Origin: Albula goreensis
Taxonomy: Eukaryota > Chordata > Actinopteri > Albuliformes > Albulidae
Reading direction: 5' to 3'
Assembly (NCBI GenBank): GCA_022829145.1
Contig: CM040753.1
Location: 10,609,884 to 10,673,883, forward strand
DNA length: 64,000 bases
Positions within the stretch are counted from its first letter, which is position 1. Each line of letters begins with the position of its first letter. A program made the translations under genes and the position numbers. Shown one piece after another: positions 49,730-60,900 of this stretch. The notes below the pieces were generated by a model. It did no database searches and was not told the origin of the DNA. It saw only the letters and a list, made by a program, of their open reading frames with translations.

Positions 49730-50230
49730 TGCCAATAAGAGAGAGTAAGGGCCCATCCAAGGCCCAATACAAAGAGTGGTTTGAGGGGATAGTGAATGCC
49801 TCTGTAGCATGTCAAAGCTATCACACCGAATCAAGCAATGCCTCGCCTGTAAAATTTTTTGGCGTTCCTGAGCAGAATGATGCATTTTGCACAGTGCATT
49901 TGAGAAGTAATAATGACATTAAAAGACATTTGGAAGCGATCTATTTCAGTATGCAGGATGGACTCGAGCTGTCATCTCCTATTTTCTGGGCAATTGACAG
50001 CAGGTTCTTGTGGATGCATTTCTATTTCAGGTTAAATATGTGAGGAGTGGAAATGCCTGTATGGAACAGATAAGAAGGCACCCAGTGGCAGCCTGCTTCC
50101 TGGCAGGGCCACTGAAGGCCTGCCTGAACAGTGGAATTTCACTCTTACAGAGGCCAGAGAGTAAGGCGCCCCGATGCTGACAGACCCAGAAAAGGCGGCT
50201 ATAACTCCATCCTCCGCATTTAACAATTAC
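49730..50230. promoter_or_regulatory. Candidate conserved non-coding element
   Basis: A forward frame of 104 codons (49729-50043) is open, but its peptide has no domain, and codon-like periodicity is not apparent. The block is repeat-free and of even composition, with CpGs sprinkled (CACCGAAT, CTCGCC, GGCGTTCC, AAGCGATC, CTCGAGC). GATGCATTTTGCACAGTGCAT near 49880 contains two near-mirrored TGCA words. It looks more like a conserved enhancer than an exon, though a single exon of an unknown transcript is not excluded. Confidence 0.33.
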
Positions 50231-50979
50231 TAATGCGCTTTACGGAGCAGACTGTTTTAGATGTAGACAGATGTAGAGGTTAAGGTGAGATGAACAAGGG
50301 GAGGATAAGGGAAAATGCTGGAGCTGAAGGGAGGGATGGGCTTTAGGTATCTTGTCATTCAGTGCATGTTCTCACATTATTATTTGAAAAAAATGAATGG
50401 ATATGTAATGGATATATCTTTCTGGTACATTAAACCATGGTCCTGGCACAATGTGGGCAAGAAAGACCTCGTGGTACTCATAAAAAAGACCATCCACTAT
50501 CTGCTTCTCACTATTTGGCCAGTCACTCATTCTGCCTGCAACCATGTGCCTGCTGGCCTCTATTTCATTTAATGTGTGTGGAGTGTTCTGGCATAACGTG
50601 CTTTTCAGACATCACTCAGGTGGTTTCTGTTCATCTGTGGTGGTTGATCTTAGTACCTCCCTTGACTGTAAAGCACACTTATATGAAAAGGCACATTTAC
50701 ATGCTATGTAAATGCAAATCACTACATTTATTTTTCATTATATGTTATTATCAAGTGATTAATTAATTATTATATTGCAATTATGACCATAAAAGCTTAT
50801 ATCATTTATGTAATTACACATAATGATAATACTATTTTGCTTACAGCTATGTAACAGTACACAATGCTGTCTGATTAATATGCTGTGGTTACACTGCATT
50901 ACACTGTGCTTGCTTGTGTTATGTCAAACTATTACATTTCATGAAAAAAGAAACACAGTGTACTGCTGCATGTAGATGA
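50231..50979. other. AT-rich spacer
   Basis: Frames of 85 and 109 codons overlap and lack domains. 50750-50870 is very AT-rich. Confidence 0.5.
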
Positions 50980-51310
50980 GTGTATCTATTCAAACAGATA
51001 TAAGTAATAAATGTGCTGTGCATGACCATGGTGAAGAGGTGGAGACCCTCGCTCTCCAGCAGGGCCTTTATAAACGCAGGGATAGTCTCACCTTAATCCC
51101 CTCCCCAGACCCTCGCTCTCATCTACTCAAAGTGCAGCAGAAAGGATTGTATTTCCACAGCAATTTCATCGCCCCAGAGTGCTCTCCCTGCTTTTCTGTG
51201 TGTGACAGGTGACTAATACTCCAAATGGAGGGAAGCAGTACCCTTAGCTTTTGATTCCTCCCTTCCAGGGTTTTTTTTTCTTTCATTTTAAATGGCGTTG
51301 TACGCATTTG
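50980..51310. promoter_or_regulatory. Candidate regulatory block
   Basis: Holds TTTATAAACGC near 51068. TGACAG (51203-51208) overlaps the E-box CAGGTG (51206-51211). ACCCTCGCTCTC occurs twice (near 51045 and 51109), an imperfect local duplication. Overlapping frames on both strands have no domain. Confidence 0.28.
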
Positions 51311-52763
51311 TAAAATAAATAAATAAAAACAGACACTTAGAGAACCAATTGACCTGAATAATCCTCACAAGCCTACCAGAATACAAGTGAAGTAGGAATG
51401 ATAAAAGCTTTGGCTGTTGCTTGTTTGATTAGATTAGTTTTAATATATTTTTAATGTCCTCTGATCTTCAGTTCATGTTTCACAAGCCCGCAAAGGTACA
51501 TGCTGCCTAAGTTGCATACAATAAACACTTATGTTTTTTCTGATGGACATAGGGCAATTTACTGATGAAATATATAGTATCACATTGGCAAATACATGTG
51601 TTGCATAGCCTAGTGAATGGAAATCACTCAGGATGATGAAAATGCATTTTTGATTACATGAAATGTCTATTTGACATGCTTCATTTACAATGTCATATGA
51701 CAGATATTTTTTTTTTGAATTATGCGTCAGATTTCCTTGTATATGTTTGAGAGTCTCTTTAAGAACTCTGGGGCGGAACACACAAATACCTTTTTAGTGA
51801 AATTGTTTTTATGCTCCCTAATATGTAAACTGTAATTAAATGTACTGCAACCATCTTCTACAGAAGTAATTACAGACCAGCCACCATGAATGTATCTTGT
51901 CCAAAGACAACACATTTACATCCATCATTAAAATCATGTCTGTGAGTAACCAGTGACAGCTAGTCACATTGGTACAGACTTACTTGCCCCTGAAAAAGGA
52001 AATATTTTTCCAATTTTTCTGACATGTTTTGTCTCTGCCATGTTTTTAAGGAAGAAGTTAAATTTGGTCTGTGCATTATTAATTGTGAATCTTCAGTATA
52101 AACTGTATGCTACAATATGCTCCACGAATGCAAAACTGCAATGGCACATCTGTTGCAGCAGAAGGAAGCGGGGTGTGTATCGCTTAAGTCACCATACCTG
52201 GTAGGAAATCAAACTGGCAGGGATGATCTGTGGGAGGTAAATATGCAAGATGCCCGCCTGCTGAATTCCTCCAGAAGGACATAATTGCTTATTCCAACCA
52301 CTTGTTCCAACTTTTGCCTTTTGGAGTTAGAGCAAAAAGCTTTCATACCACGCTTGTGCGTTCGCTCAGTTATCCTCAAGATCTACAGATGGTGAGTAAA
52401 GCCAGGTTTTGAGTGTTGTTAATAACCATGCCCAGGAAGGAATTTTTAAACATCAAGAGGAATGCTTACTACTGCCTCATTTCTCTTTGTTTGAAATCAT
52501 TAGTGTTACTCATATATTCAAAGTCATGCATTAAAAGTTAGAGTTTGTGAATTCCTGTGCATGTCTAGATAACTGGCACTCCAGTGTAATTAATTCTGCA
52601 GTAGTCTGGCCCTAATCACCATCAAAGGCAAGGCTCTGGAAACTCTGTGGATTCCAACGGGAGATTCCAACTGTATTCAATTCAAATGCATTTCATTGAG
52701 TATTCGTGTAGAACAGTTCATAGATGTCAGTGTTACAGATACTGCAGATATCTATACATAGCA
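51311..52763. other. Spacer
   Basis: A short (AAAT)n lies at 51311-51327. 52180-52430 is slightly GC-richer and ends in a donor-like ATG|GTGAGT near 52391, without an exon that I can support. Confidence 0.45.
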
Positions 52764-52788
52764 AACACACATGCACGCACGCATGCAT

Positions 52789-52789
<1 letters not shown>

Positions 52790-52879
<90 letters not shown>
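52790..52879. repeat. (CA)45 microsatellite
   Basis: Ninety bases of perfect CA, preceded by an imperfect ATGCACGCACGCATGC stretch (52764-52789). It is the longest perfect dinucleotide tract in the window and likely polymorphic. Confidence 0.98.
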
Positions 52880-52881
<2 letters not shown>

Positions 52882-54469
52882 TAGAGACTGTGACATGTCA
52901 AGTTTCTGGATGGTATTTAATTATCACTGGTTTATAGTGATCCCTGGTGAGATTTAGGATATTGTATCCATGTCATCATTGGAGAGGATCTCCATTATCA
53001 GTTCTATTCTATGAGGAACAATGGGAGCAGCAGGCATAGTCCTTTCAGAACAGATAACATTCCATATGCTTCACTCACCTGGGGATGGGGGTGAGGTGGT
53101 GGTGTGGAGCGACTCATATTAATAATGGAGATCAATAAAAGCACATTTTAAATGTCAGTCAGGTGAAGAGCAACACTCAGGGGAATACCCCAAAGTTTGA
53201 AAGCCAGGCATACAGCACAGCGTCAAGTATCACAAGTAAGAAAACTGCTGCGTGCAAGACAAAGTAAAGGAGAAAACCTATATCAGGCTCAACTGCCCTC
53301 ATCAAACGATGGCCATTTGTTTCCTGCCAGTTCCACAGCCCCCCTCTCCCAGCTGGTCCCAGGGCCCAGGCCAGGATTCTATCAACACACCCAGGCTGGG
53401 ACACAAACACTCTTAGGCATTAGGTGGAGGTAGCTGTAACGCAAGGAGATTAGCTAGTTTCAGTTGGAAGCAGTTGTTATTTTCCCCTTAAAGACTAATG
53501 TTCTGAAAAATCACAAATCACCTTGTGTCCACAGTGGGTTGTGGTCAGAGCTGGCATGTTGATACAGCAACAGTTTACCGACACCCTGTCAAAAATCAAG
53601 TTGCAGACGTTCTGTTGTGCCTTTACCAGCACTGTTGTCATAGTAATATTCACTTTTGTGAGTGTCGGATGTACATCCATCCTTTCTGCTCCATACGTGT
53701 AGTTACAAATATACCTGGACAGCACTGCTGGAGCTGCACATATCAGGAGATATTAAAAAGCATGCAGTTATTGCTCATTATGATATTACTCCAAATGAGA
53801 TCATTCCAGCAGTGTGTAACATGAGCCTATGCCTTGAGCGGCAACACTTTAAAAAAGGAGCACATCCACATTTGTGTGCCATCAGTCATGAATTTGGCAA
53901 GGTTGGTAGTGGATGGATACTGGTGGATGGAAATAGTTTTTTAGATGGAAGGAGGCAGGTTGGAAGGTGGCCTATATAACACTTGCTGTATGGTAAAAAA
54001 AAACTAAGTTTGACAATGTTCTGACTCAGCGAGCAAAGCTTGGTCATTGAGAAGAACAGACACATGAAGACCTGGCTTCCCAGACAACAGACCAGCGGAG
54101 GAGTTACATGTCTTTACATGTTGTGAGAAGCTCAAACTAATTTGAGCACAACACTCTCAAAACTGTATACAGATATTCCCTGAGTTTCAAGAATTGTAGG
54201 AATTTCATTATGACATGACTTACTGTACGGCATTGGCAGCAAAATATGTGAATGTCACAGACTGAGAGACAGCAAGTGACTGCATATATCATTAACTACT
54301 GCTATTTTCTATTGCATCATTTGTTTATTTCTGTTGTTCTTCATTATTGTGTGTTACATCTGTAAGTAGTTCTGTTTTGAAAAATGAAAATTTTGTCATG
54401 GCAAAAAAGCTGAATTTGAAAAAAAAAAGAAAGTGAAGGAGATAAATAAAGAGACAGACTGAAGAGGGG
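52880..54469. other. Spacer with a GC-balanced part
   Basis: 53030-53420 is richer in GC (for example CCCAGCTGGTCCCAGGGCCC) and may be a regulatory block. The overlapping frames at 53177-53433 have no domain. 53890-53970 is an imperfect GGATGG/GGAAGG-rich stretch. Confidence 0.4.
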
Positions 54470-54790
54470 TTTCTCTTGAATACAAAGCTCAGACAGCCTT
54501 TAGAGCACACCTCTGCACTGTGACACACAGGCTCTCATTAGGTTTAAATACGTCGGCTTGCTGTGCCGTTATTTACCATTGATCAGCAGTGGCACAGTCT
54601 GCAGATAAAGATAGCATGGTCCCTGGTTTTATTTTGGAAATGTCAGAGATCTGTGCTCAGAGAACACCAGGGGACCCGTAGCAAACACGGGGCTAAGAGT
54701 CTAATGAACAGACTGATGCGATTCAGTCATGTTCGCTGTGCATTCAAATGGGTGATATTTAATGAAAAGGTTATGTGAAAATCAATTTGC
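54470..54790. promoter_or_regulatory. Candidate conserved non-coding element
   Basis: A sharply bounded block of balanced composition with CpGs (TACGTCGGC, GTGCCGTT, ACCCGTAG, ACACGGGG, ATGCGATTC, TTCGCTG) between AT-rich spacers. The 71-codon frame has no domain. It is a strong enhancer candidate on texture, without a decisive motif. Confidence 0.33.
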
Positions 54791-55559
54791 CATGAAATGG
54801 TATGGATCTGTGAACTCAGGTACAATCTGTGATGTTGACAGCAGTAAGTCGGGGCAATAAATCCCCATTTTTTAATTTGGAGCAAGCATACAGGGCTTGT
54901 TTCAGAGATTAGAATCACTGTGGGCTGTCACTTTGGATGTGATTTCCTGACTTTATGGTTCAGTCACTAATGTACTGTTCTGTGGCCTGTTGTTCAGGTC
55001 GCAACATGTCCTTATGATTTAATTGTTGCACAGTGATGTGTATTAGATTAAAATAGTCATAATTAAATAGGATTTCTTCCTTACCCTTTCTTCTATAGGT
55101 GTATAAAATTTCCTAAGATACAAAAAGATTTTAGAAATGGCACCAAGTAAGATAACTCTTGATGTGTTGTCTTATTCACTGACTTCTTGATTTTTTTCCT
55201 TTGGAGAGGGGTGAAAAATATTCATTTTAGCAAGTTTTTGCAGTATCCATCCTTGCTAATGCATACTAACCACTAGCACTTATAAATTTGAAAAGATATT
55301 GCTGAAGATATTTTAATAGACCTTTTAGATTTAAGATTACAATTATGCAATTTTATATTCTTTGGTGTAGCAATCAGTTTGCATGACTCCTAATTATCTA
55401 ACTGTCACAAAGTCAGCTTCTGGAATTTTAAATCTTCTGTAATAAAATACAGGCAAGAGTAGATATGCAATTTTGTCAAAATTCAATATTAATGCTTTCA
55501 TCATTTGATGGATGAAAGAAAGCAATATAGTGTACATCTGCAAGAAAATAAGCCACAAA
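54791..55559. other. AT-rich spacer
   Basis: Nothing is recognised. Confidence 0.5.
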
Positions 55560-56160
55560 TTTAATGCTGGAGATGGCTTGCTGTCAGTTTGCAGGTTGTC
55601 CAAATGCATTGCATGTTTCTAAATAGAGAATGTTTGTCACCTTTCTCCTCAATCTATTTGAGTCCTATAACGAATTCTGTAGCGACGGGGTTAAGCTGTC
55701 GGGATTATATAGAAACATTCATTTTGAAACCCCGCTCAAGTGCAAAGATTTCATTTCACATCTTTTATCTCTCACTGGGAGACGCTTGCACAGATCCCAA
55801 ACCCCGCTCCCTTCATTTTCTATTTCTCTGAATTACTTTCACATTTCCTATCATCGGCGCATAATCCCATTCTCTCCATTATTGTCTTAATATCAAGTAC
55901 AGCAAGAGATAACGGAGAGACACTGTAATAACAGTGTGGCCTAAAGGGGTCTCTCCAGGGAAATATCTTTGATGCCTGCAGAATATTAATACCTCAGAGG
56001 TCTTTGCTCTCGCCGCCTCTCTTCATCTGTCCTTTCTCACAACTACATAATGGCCCTCATATACATAACAAAAGCTGGTGAAAAAGGAGGGCTTCTTTAG
56101 TGGCCATTGCTGCTACGTAAGATTGCTACATGTAAAATCCTTTTCTTTTCCAAAAAAAAC
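55560..56160. promoter_or_regulatory. Candidate conserved non-coding element
   Basis: About 600 repeat-free bases with retained CpGs (AACGAAT, AGCGACGGGG, GTCGGG, CCCGCTC, GACGC, ATCGGCGC, AACGGAG, CTCGCCGCC). It holds a TCF/LEF-type CTTTGAT (55967-55973), a SOX-like ATTGTC near 55880, and a perfect 6-base stem CACTGT-AATA-ACAGTG (55921-55936). Three overlapping forward frames (80, 86, 62 codons) in different phases show no domain. Among the blocks, this is one of those most like a deeply conserved element. Confidence 0.38.
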
Positions 56161-56200
56161 CTTTGCCCACCATGTGCAACCCAATTGACTTGGATTGTTT

Positions 56201-56240
56201 TGTATTTTTTTATTATTATTATTTTTTTTTTATTTCATAT
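56201..56240. repeat. T-rich / (TTA)n low-complexity tract
   Basis: Runs of T with short ATT units. Confidence 0.9.
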
Positions 56241-56505
56241 ATTCCTTTTTCTCTACTTGATAAGCTATTGCTAAAGTGAAGAATTTCCATTATTCTGCAG
56301 CCTTTGTGATACGATAAGGAAACTCCGAGGCATGTGTAATTGTGTGTAGCTGCAGCATCATGCGCAGACTATGAATAATAAAATAGACATGTATGGTGGC
56401 CTTCAAAGCAGTGGGTTCACTGACGTTATGTTCCATTTCTTCTCCATTGCTCAAGCCTATTTCCTGATACACACAGAAAAACATGGACACACATTCATAT
56501 GCATG

Positions 56506-56508
<3 letters not shown>
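56241..56508. other. Short spacer
   Basis: Ordinary AT-rich sequence leading into the (CA)n repeat. A reverse frame of 119 codons (56290-56649) reads through that repeat and is an artefact. Confidence 0.45.

Positions 56509-56548
<40 letters not shown>
56509..56548. repeat. (CA)20 microsatellite
   Basis: A perfect AC/CA tract. Confidence 0.97.
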
Positions 56549-56551
<3 letters not shown>

Positions 56552-56569
56552 GACTCATACAAACACACA

Positions 56570-57040
56570 GAGCATTCTAACCGCAGCGCTGGAGCCACAA
56601 CAGTGCGTTTGATTGGCTCTCCTGGTTGCCATGTCTTGACTTGGATCAATCACCTCTGCTGTGCGCTCGGAGCCCACATAAGCCACAGGCCTGGGGCGAG
56701 AGGAGTGGACCTACATTCCTAAACCCCCCTATGAAAGGCTTATGTGATCTGCGGGTCACTGCTGCCACGCTGGTCTCTGTGCTGCGGAAGAGACTTGAGA
56801 TCCGCTCGTAGCCCAGAGACCCCACTCTGCTCTGGCTGCAGGCTCGCTCGTGACAGCCACGCTGCCCACAGCACACCGTGCTTTAGAGGAGACCGAACTT
56901 CAAAAAGTGGCTTTAGCCTCTTAAAGGAGGCACGTGAGCCACATAAGGCTGGCCTCGCAGAGCAAGCTGCTGCACTGCAGGGCACACTGATGATGAGCCT
57001 ATGCATGCTCTTGGACAAGATGAGTCTGGGTTAATGGTGC
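56570..57040. promoter_or_regulatory. GC-rich, CpG-retaining block
   Basis: About 17 CpGs in 56580-56905 by eye (for example AACCGCAGCGCTGG, GTGCGCTCGGAG, ATCCGCTCGTAG, GCTCGCTCGTG). Five frames on both strands cross one another here with no recognisable protein, as expected for stop-poor GC-rich DNA. An enhancer or minor promoter is possible. Confidence 0.32.
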
Positions 57041-57429
57041 ATTTACAAGTCATTCATAGACATGACAAACCAATGACGTAATTAAAACAGTAACTCATGC
57101 TAAGTGATGAGAATTGAGATAACCTTACTTGTTGATTTTGGCAAAAAAAAAAAAACTCTTTTGTCCAACAGCAGGTGCCAGTGTTTCCTTTGTTGTTATC
57201 TACTAACAAAGAAAAGCTACATTTTGGTTTTAGCTAATTATACATTATGTTCCATTTTCTGTTTCTGGACTGGTAAGAATCGTTTTGATTATAAATAAAA
57301 AAGGTAATTAAATGCACGCTGCTACTATGTTTTTCCATTCCTTTTTAAGCTGAAGCAGATTAATTTGGTCCTACAAAGCTGTTAGTAGATGGTACACACC
57401 GCACCTCCTTTTTAAACTTCACATCAAAT
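57041..57429. other. Short AT-rich spacer
   Basis: An A run at 57141-57153. Nothing else is recognised. Confidence 0.5.
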
Positions 57430-57760
57430 TATCATCTCTGTTCTGTACAGTGATGGGGGCTTCCTCGGTGACCTTTCCTGCAGTTTTTAGGGAACAGTGG
57501 GGCTTCCCTTCAGTATCAGAGAATCCAGTCTTCCTTTGACGCCTTCGCGCTGGTGCCAGTGACAGAGAGGGGGAGTGACAAGGGCTGCTGACGTCTTTAT
57601 AGCAGAGAGAAGGAAAAGGTCACCTGTGAGTCGCAAACGGCTGCGCCGCCCTTCCCCTTCGCCCACTATCCGCCACGCGCACTAAACAAACACGGACGGC
57701 TATTTTTAAAGCCCGCTAGATGGAATCTTCCCTTGAGATCGAAACCTTTTTGAAAAGATG
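57430..57760. promoter_or_regulatory. CpG-rich regulatory candidate with nuclear-receptor half-sites
   Basis: About 17 CpGs in 57538-57745. An extended nuclear-receptor half-site occurs in both orientations: TGACCTTT (57469-57476) and AAAGGTCA (57615-57622). The second overlaps the E-box CACCTG (57621-57626). A CRE-type TGACGTC lies at 57589-57595, and a partial CTCF-like CCGCTAGATGG at 57713-57723. No long forward frame fits. This motif combination suits an enhancer or promoter; no transcript start can be placed. Confidence 0.38.
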
Positions 57761-60299
57761 AACACAGACAAACAGTGGTCTGTTTGTTTTTCTCTTTAAT
57801 ATAACAGAAATCGGGGACAAAAAGATAAAATAACAGAAAAAAGATTAAAAATAAACTTTGGATGCAATTTCTTACCTTGAGAGTTGTGCCATAATTATAA
57901 ACAACATAATACCATTTCCAACTCTTTAATAAACATATTTTGAGTACACAATAATTTGACTTATGCTTTATAGGTTCTGGAGTGAAGGAGTTCCTTACAG
58001 AAAAAATGTAGTAGCTAACAGTTCTTGGTCCACAAAAAAGTTTTATTTCACCAGTGAATCTCACAAAATATGTGCAAGGAGTTTGTCAAATGGCAGCTTC
58101 TCATACACCTCTCATACCTCTTGCCTTGATTTGTCCATTGGTAATGCATGGGCTTATACAACATGCTTGTCAACGCACAGATCTTTTGATTCATAAAGAG
58201 TAGTTCCCACTTGGTGAATATATAAAAATTAAAAAAACCACATTCTATATTCACAATATGAAAAATTCAAAGGACACTATGTTTAAATTATGTTCTAATT
58301 TATATTATAGATGGCAAGATGGGGTTGGTCTATGTAAGTCTAAGTAGAAAAGGAGTGTGTATTTTGATCACAGATTTTTTTCCACATCTATAAGGGTGGA
58401 TATTGTAAACCACAAAGAGGTGTGTTCACTCAATCATAGAAGTCTAAAATATTGAACATCGGGAAGAGAGGCACAGCCCTTGCCACTGAAACAAGCAAAG
58501 CAGAGGGGAATGAAAATGACTGTCTACCTGGCAATTTTGCACATAAACTCTGTTCACACCAAATTTCAGTACCTGATACAGCTGACTTGTCATACTTGAT
58601 ATCTGGGTTACATAATCAAGACTGAACTACAGTACTGCTGAATAAACAGTCTGTGATGTGTTTTGAATTGTGTAACTCAGAATTTTGACGTGCAGTAGTT
58701 TGCCAGTCTAAATAGTTGTTCCAGAGTTATTGATGTTTTATTCTCTGTTGATTCTGCTTTCATTCTGAGTGTGGTCACATTATTTTTGAGTGAAATTTCT
58801 CTCGAGACAGCCGACAATATTTTTCATCTGAGATCTTGCAGAAACATGCACTCAGTTGTTGCCTGGTGCTTTTTGAGCTCTGCTTTGCAGCTCACTTTTA
58901 TTGGGACAGCTTATTGGTTGATATTATTGAGTGAATAGGGTGAAGTGAACATTTTCACTGTGAGTGGCCCCTGGGAATTCAGTTCCAGCTTGCAGAGCTA
59001 CAGACTCATGACCGTGATGCGGGAGTTAAAAAGGAAAGTTCTGTTTAGTTTTCTCAGTGTTTAGTAGATATCTTCCTCCCTTTGATAGTCGATGTTAAAA
59101 CCTATGCAAACCAATGAGCTTGTGTCAACAGATAATATGAAGTTTTCTGTATTCCTTACATTCTGTATTGGAGTCATGGGACCTGCTCATCTTTGTTATC
59201 ATATCTACAACTAAGAAGTATGTAATTATACTGCATGAAATCATTTTTACTCTCATGGACAGACACACTCAATGATACCGTGCAGTATTCCATTAGCAGT
59301 AATACAACTGAATAATAAACAATTATTTATTTTGTTTGTGAGGGAAGAAATATTGAGACCTTTTTTTGCACTAATAGTAGTGTAGTTGTATAGTAGTATA
59401 ATGCAGTTGTAGTTTTAAACGTTTTAATGCATATTAAGCAGTCTAAACCAAAAATATAGTGGTCCATCACTGGAATTAGAAAAATACAAAGCAACGCAAA
59501 AAATAAAAAACAAATTTAAGAAGAGGGCTATCTGGTTTGCAAATGGTTGTTAAGTTTGCCTAGATTATTACCTTTTACTTCCATATGAAAAATTCTGTAA
59601 GAAATTGTTATGAATAACACCTTTTGAGGAGATGATGCTAATTTTCTTCATACAAATTTAAATTTGGCTTCCACATGATTTCTTTCCATAGCATTAATTA
59701 TGTCAATTATGTCATTTCCTACATGAGGTGAGGGGCTGTTTGGAGGCCATTTCAAGCCTCTTTAGTTATAACAAAACAATGAAATGCAATTTAAAAATGT
59801 GGCTGTGGGGACACTCCTTTAAATCCTACAATACCCACTAAAAAATATTGCTTTTAGATGGATTGTATACAGATGCTGTTTACTGCTAAACAAAAACAAA
59901 TACATACAAACACAAGGCCAACACTGCTGCCACAGTTTCCCAGTGACAGCATTTCTGGGGTGTTCTACTGCTTTACCAGTCAGAGTATTGGCATCTACTG
60001 CACATCATAGGAAAAAATGTTATCATGACATACAACACACATTTATTATCCAGTTTCTACTGTACAGATGTGTTCAGGCTTGCAGAATATATGTATGTTG
60101 ACAAGTGGTAAGGGGACTTTGAGGTATGAACAATGGCACTAATGAATGAAAAACTTTGTTTTATTGTTCAGTGTACATGTAGCTGGTCCTCAAAGCACCT
60201 GCTGCACAGCGCACTGAAATTGACACAGATGAAGCAGAAAGACAGAAGCCCATTCACCTCTCTGAAATAAACGCTTATCCTTTCCATCGAGAGCTGTAA
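57761..60299. other. Long AT-rich spacer
   Basis: About 2.5 kb with no supported gene. The 132-codon reverse frame at 57666-58064 begins in AT-rich DNA and runs into the CpG block without a domain. No dispersed repeat is recognised. Confidence 0.5.
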
Positions 60300-60900
60300 A
60301 TTGATTTCACACTTCACTAATAACTTGACCAGGGTGTAACAAGAACTTGGATTGACTGCAGGTCATGCAAATTAATTACAGCAATTAGGTTACAAAGGAA
60401 AGAGAAAGTACAAGTGGAGGAGGGCAGTGGGGGGAATGGGAGACGTAACAACCAAAAGTCTCCTTTACCTCGTCCTCCAGCCCCTCTCTCTCTCTCTCTC
60501 TCTCTCATGGCGCACGCTCGAGAGGGATCCATGTTTCGCGGGATGATTTGCAGATACTTCCCAGCAGTCCTCCTGAACGTGTGAGATGTAAAAAAAGGGT
60601 CCGTGGTATCCGAAAAAAAGGCATTAGGACAGTTTGCTGGAGATTGTTTTCGCCTCATTTGCCTGGAGAGGAATTGCAAATGATTTTGCCGCCACGGCTC
60701 CTAGACCGCTGTACGAAAGTAATTCATCCTTGAGCTATCAGTGCAGTGGACAAATGAGCTGCAGGGCTCTGCGTGTGCTGCTAGGGCTTACATGAGTGAA
60801 GGAAGGCAGGCTGAGCCAACATTGAGCTAACAATTCAGCATCAGCAGTGTAATCCCTTGTGTCATTTACATACCTTCATATGCACATGCGTGCAAAGGGC
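60300..60900. promoter_or_regulatory. Candidate conserved non-coding element with composite POU-homeodomain site
   Basis: An exact octamer ATGCAAAT (60365-60372) directly abuts a homeodomain core TAATTA (60373-60378). After a (CT)n tract (60483-60506), some 15 CpGs occur in 60510-60720 (GGCGCACGCTCGAG, TTTCGCGGG, GCCGCCACGGC, ACCGCTGTACGA). ATTGCAAATG near 60675 is a second octamer-like word. The 120-codon reverse frame contains an RE-repeat from (CT)n and no domain. Confidence 0.38.
60365..60378 (+). promoter_or_regulatory. Composite POU octamer plus TAATTA
   Basis: ATGCAAATTAATTA: a perfect octamer with no gap to a perfect homeodomain core. POU-domain factors bind the octamer; the abutting core could bind a homeodomain partner or the POU homeodomain itself. 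Seen by eye; occupancy unknown. Confidence 0.4.

Noticed and set aside
60483-60506. Arginine-glutamate repeat protein on the minus strand
   Set aside because: A translation of the (CT)n tract.
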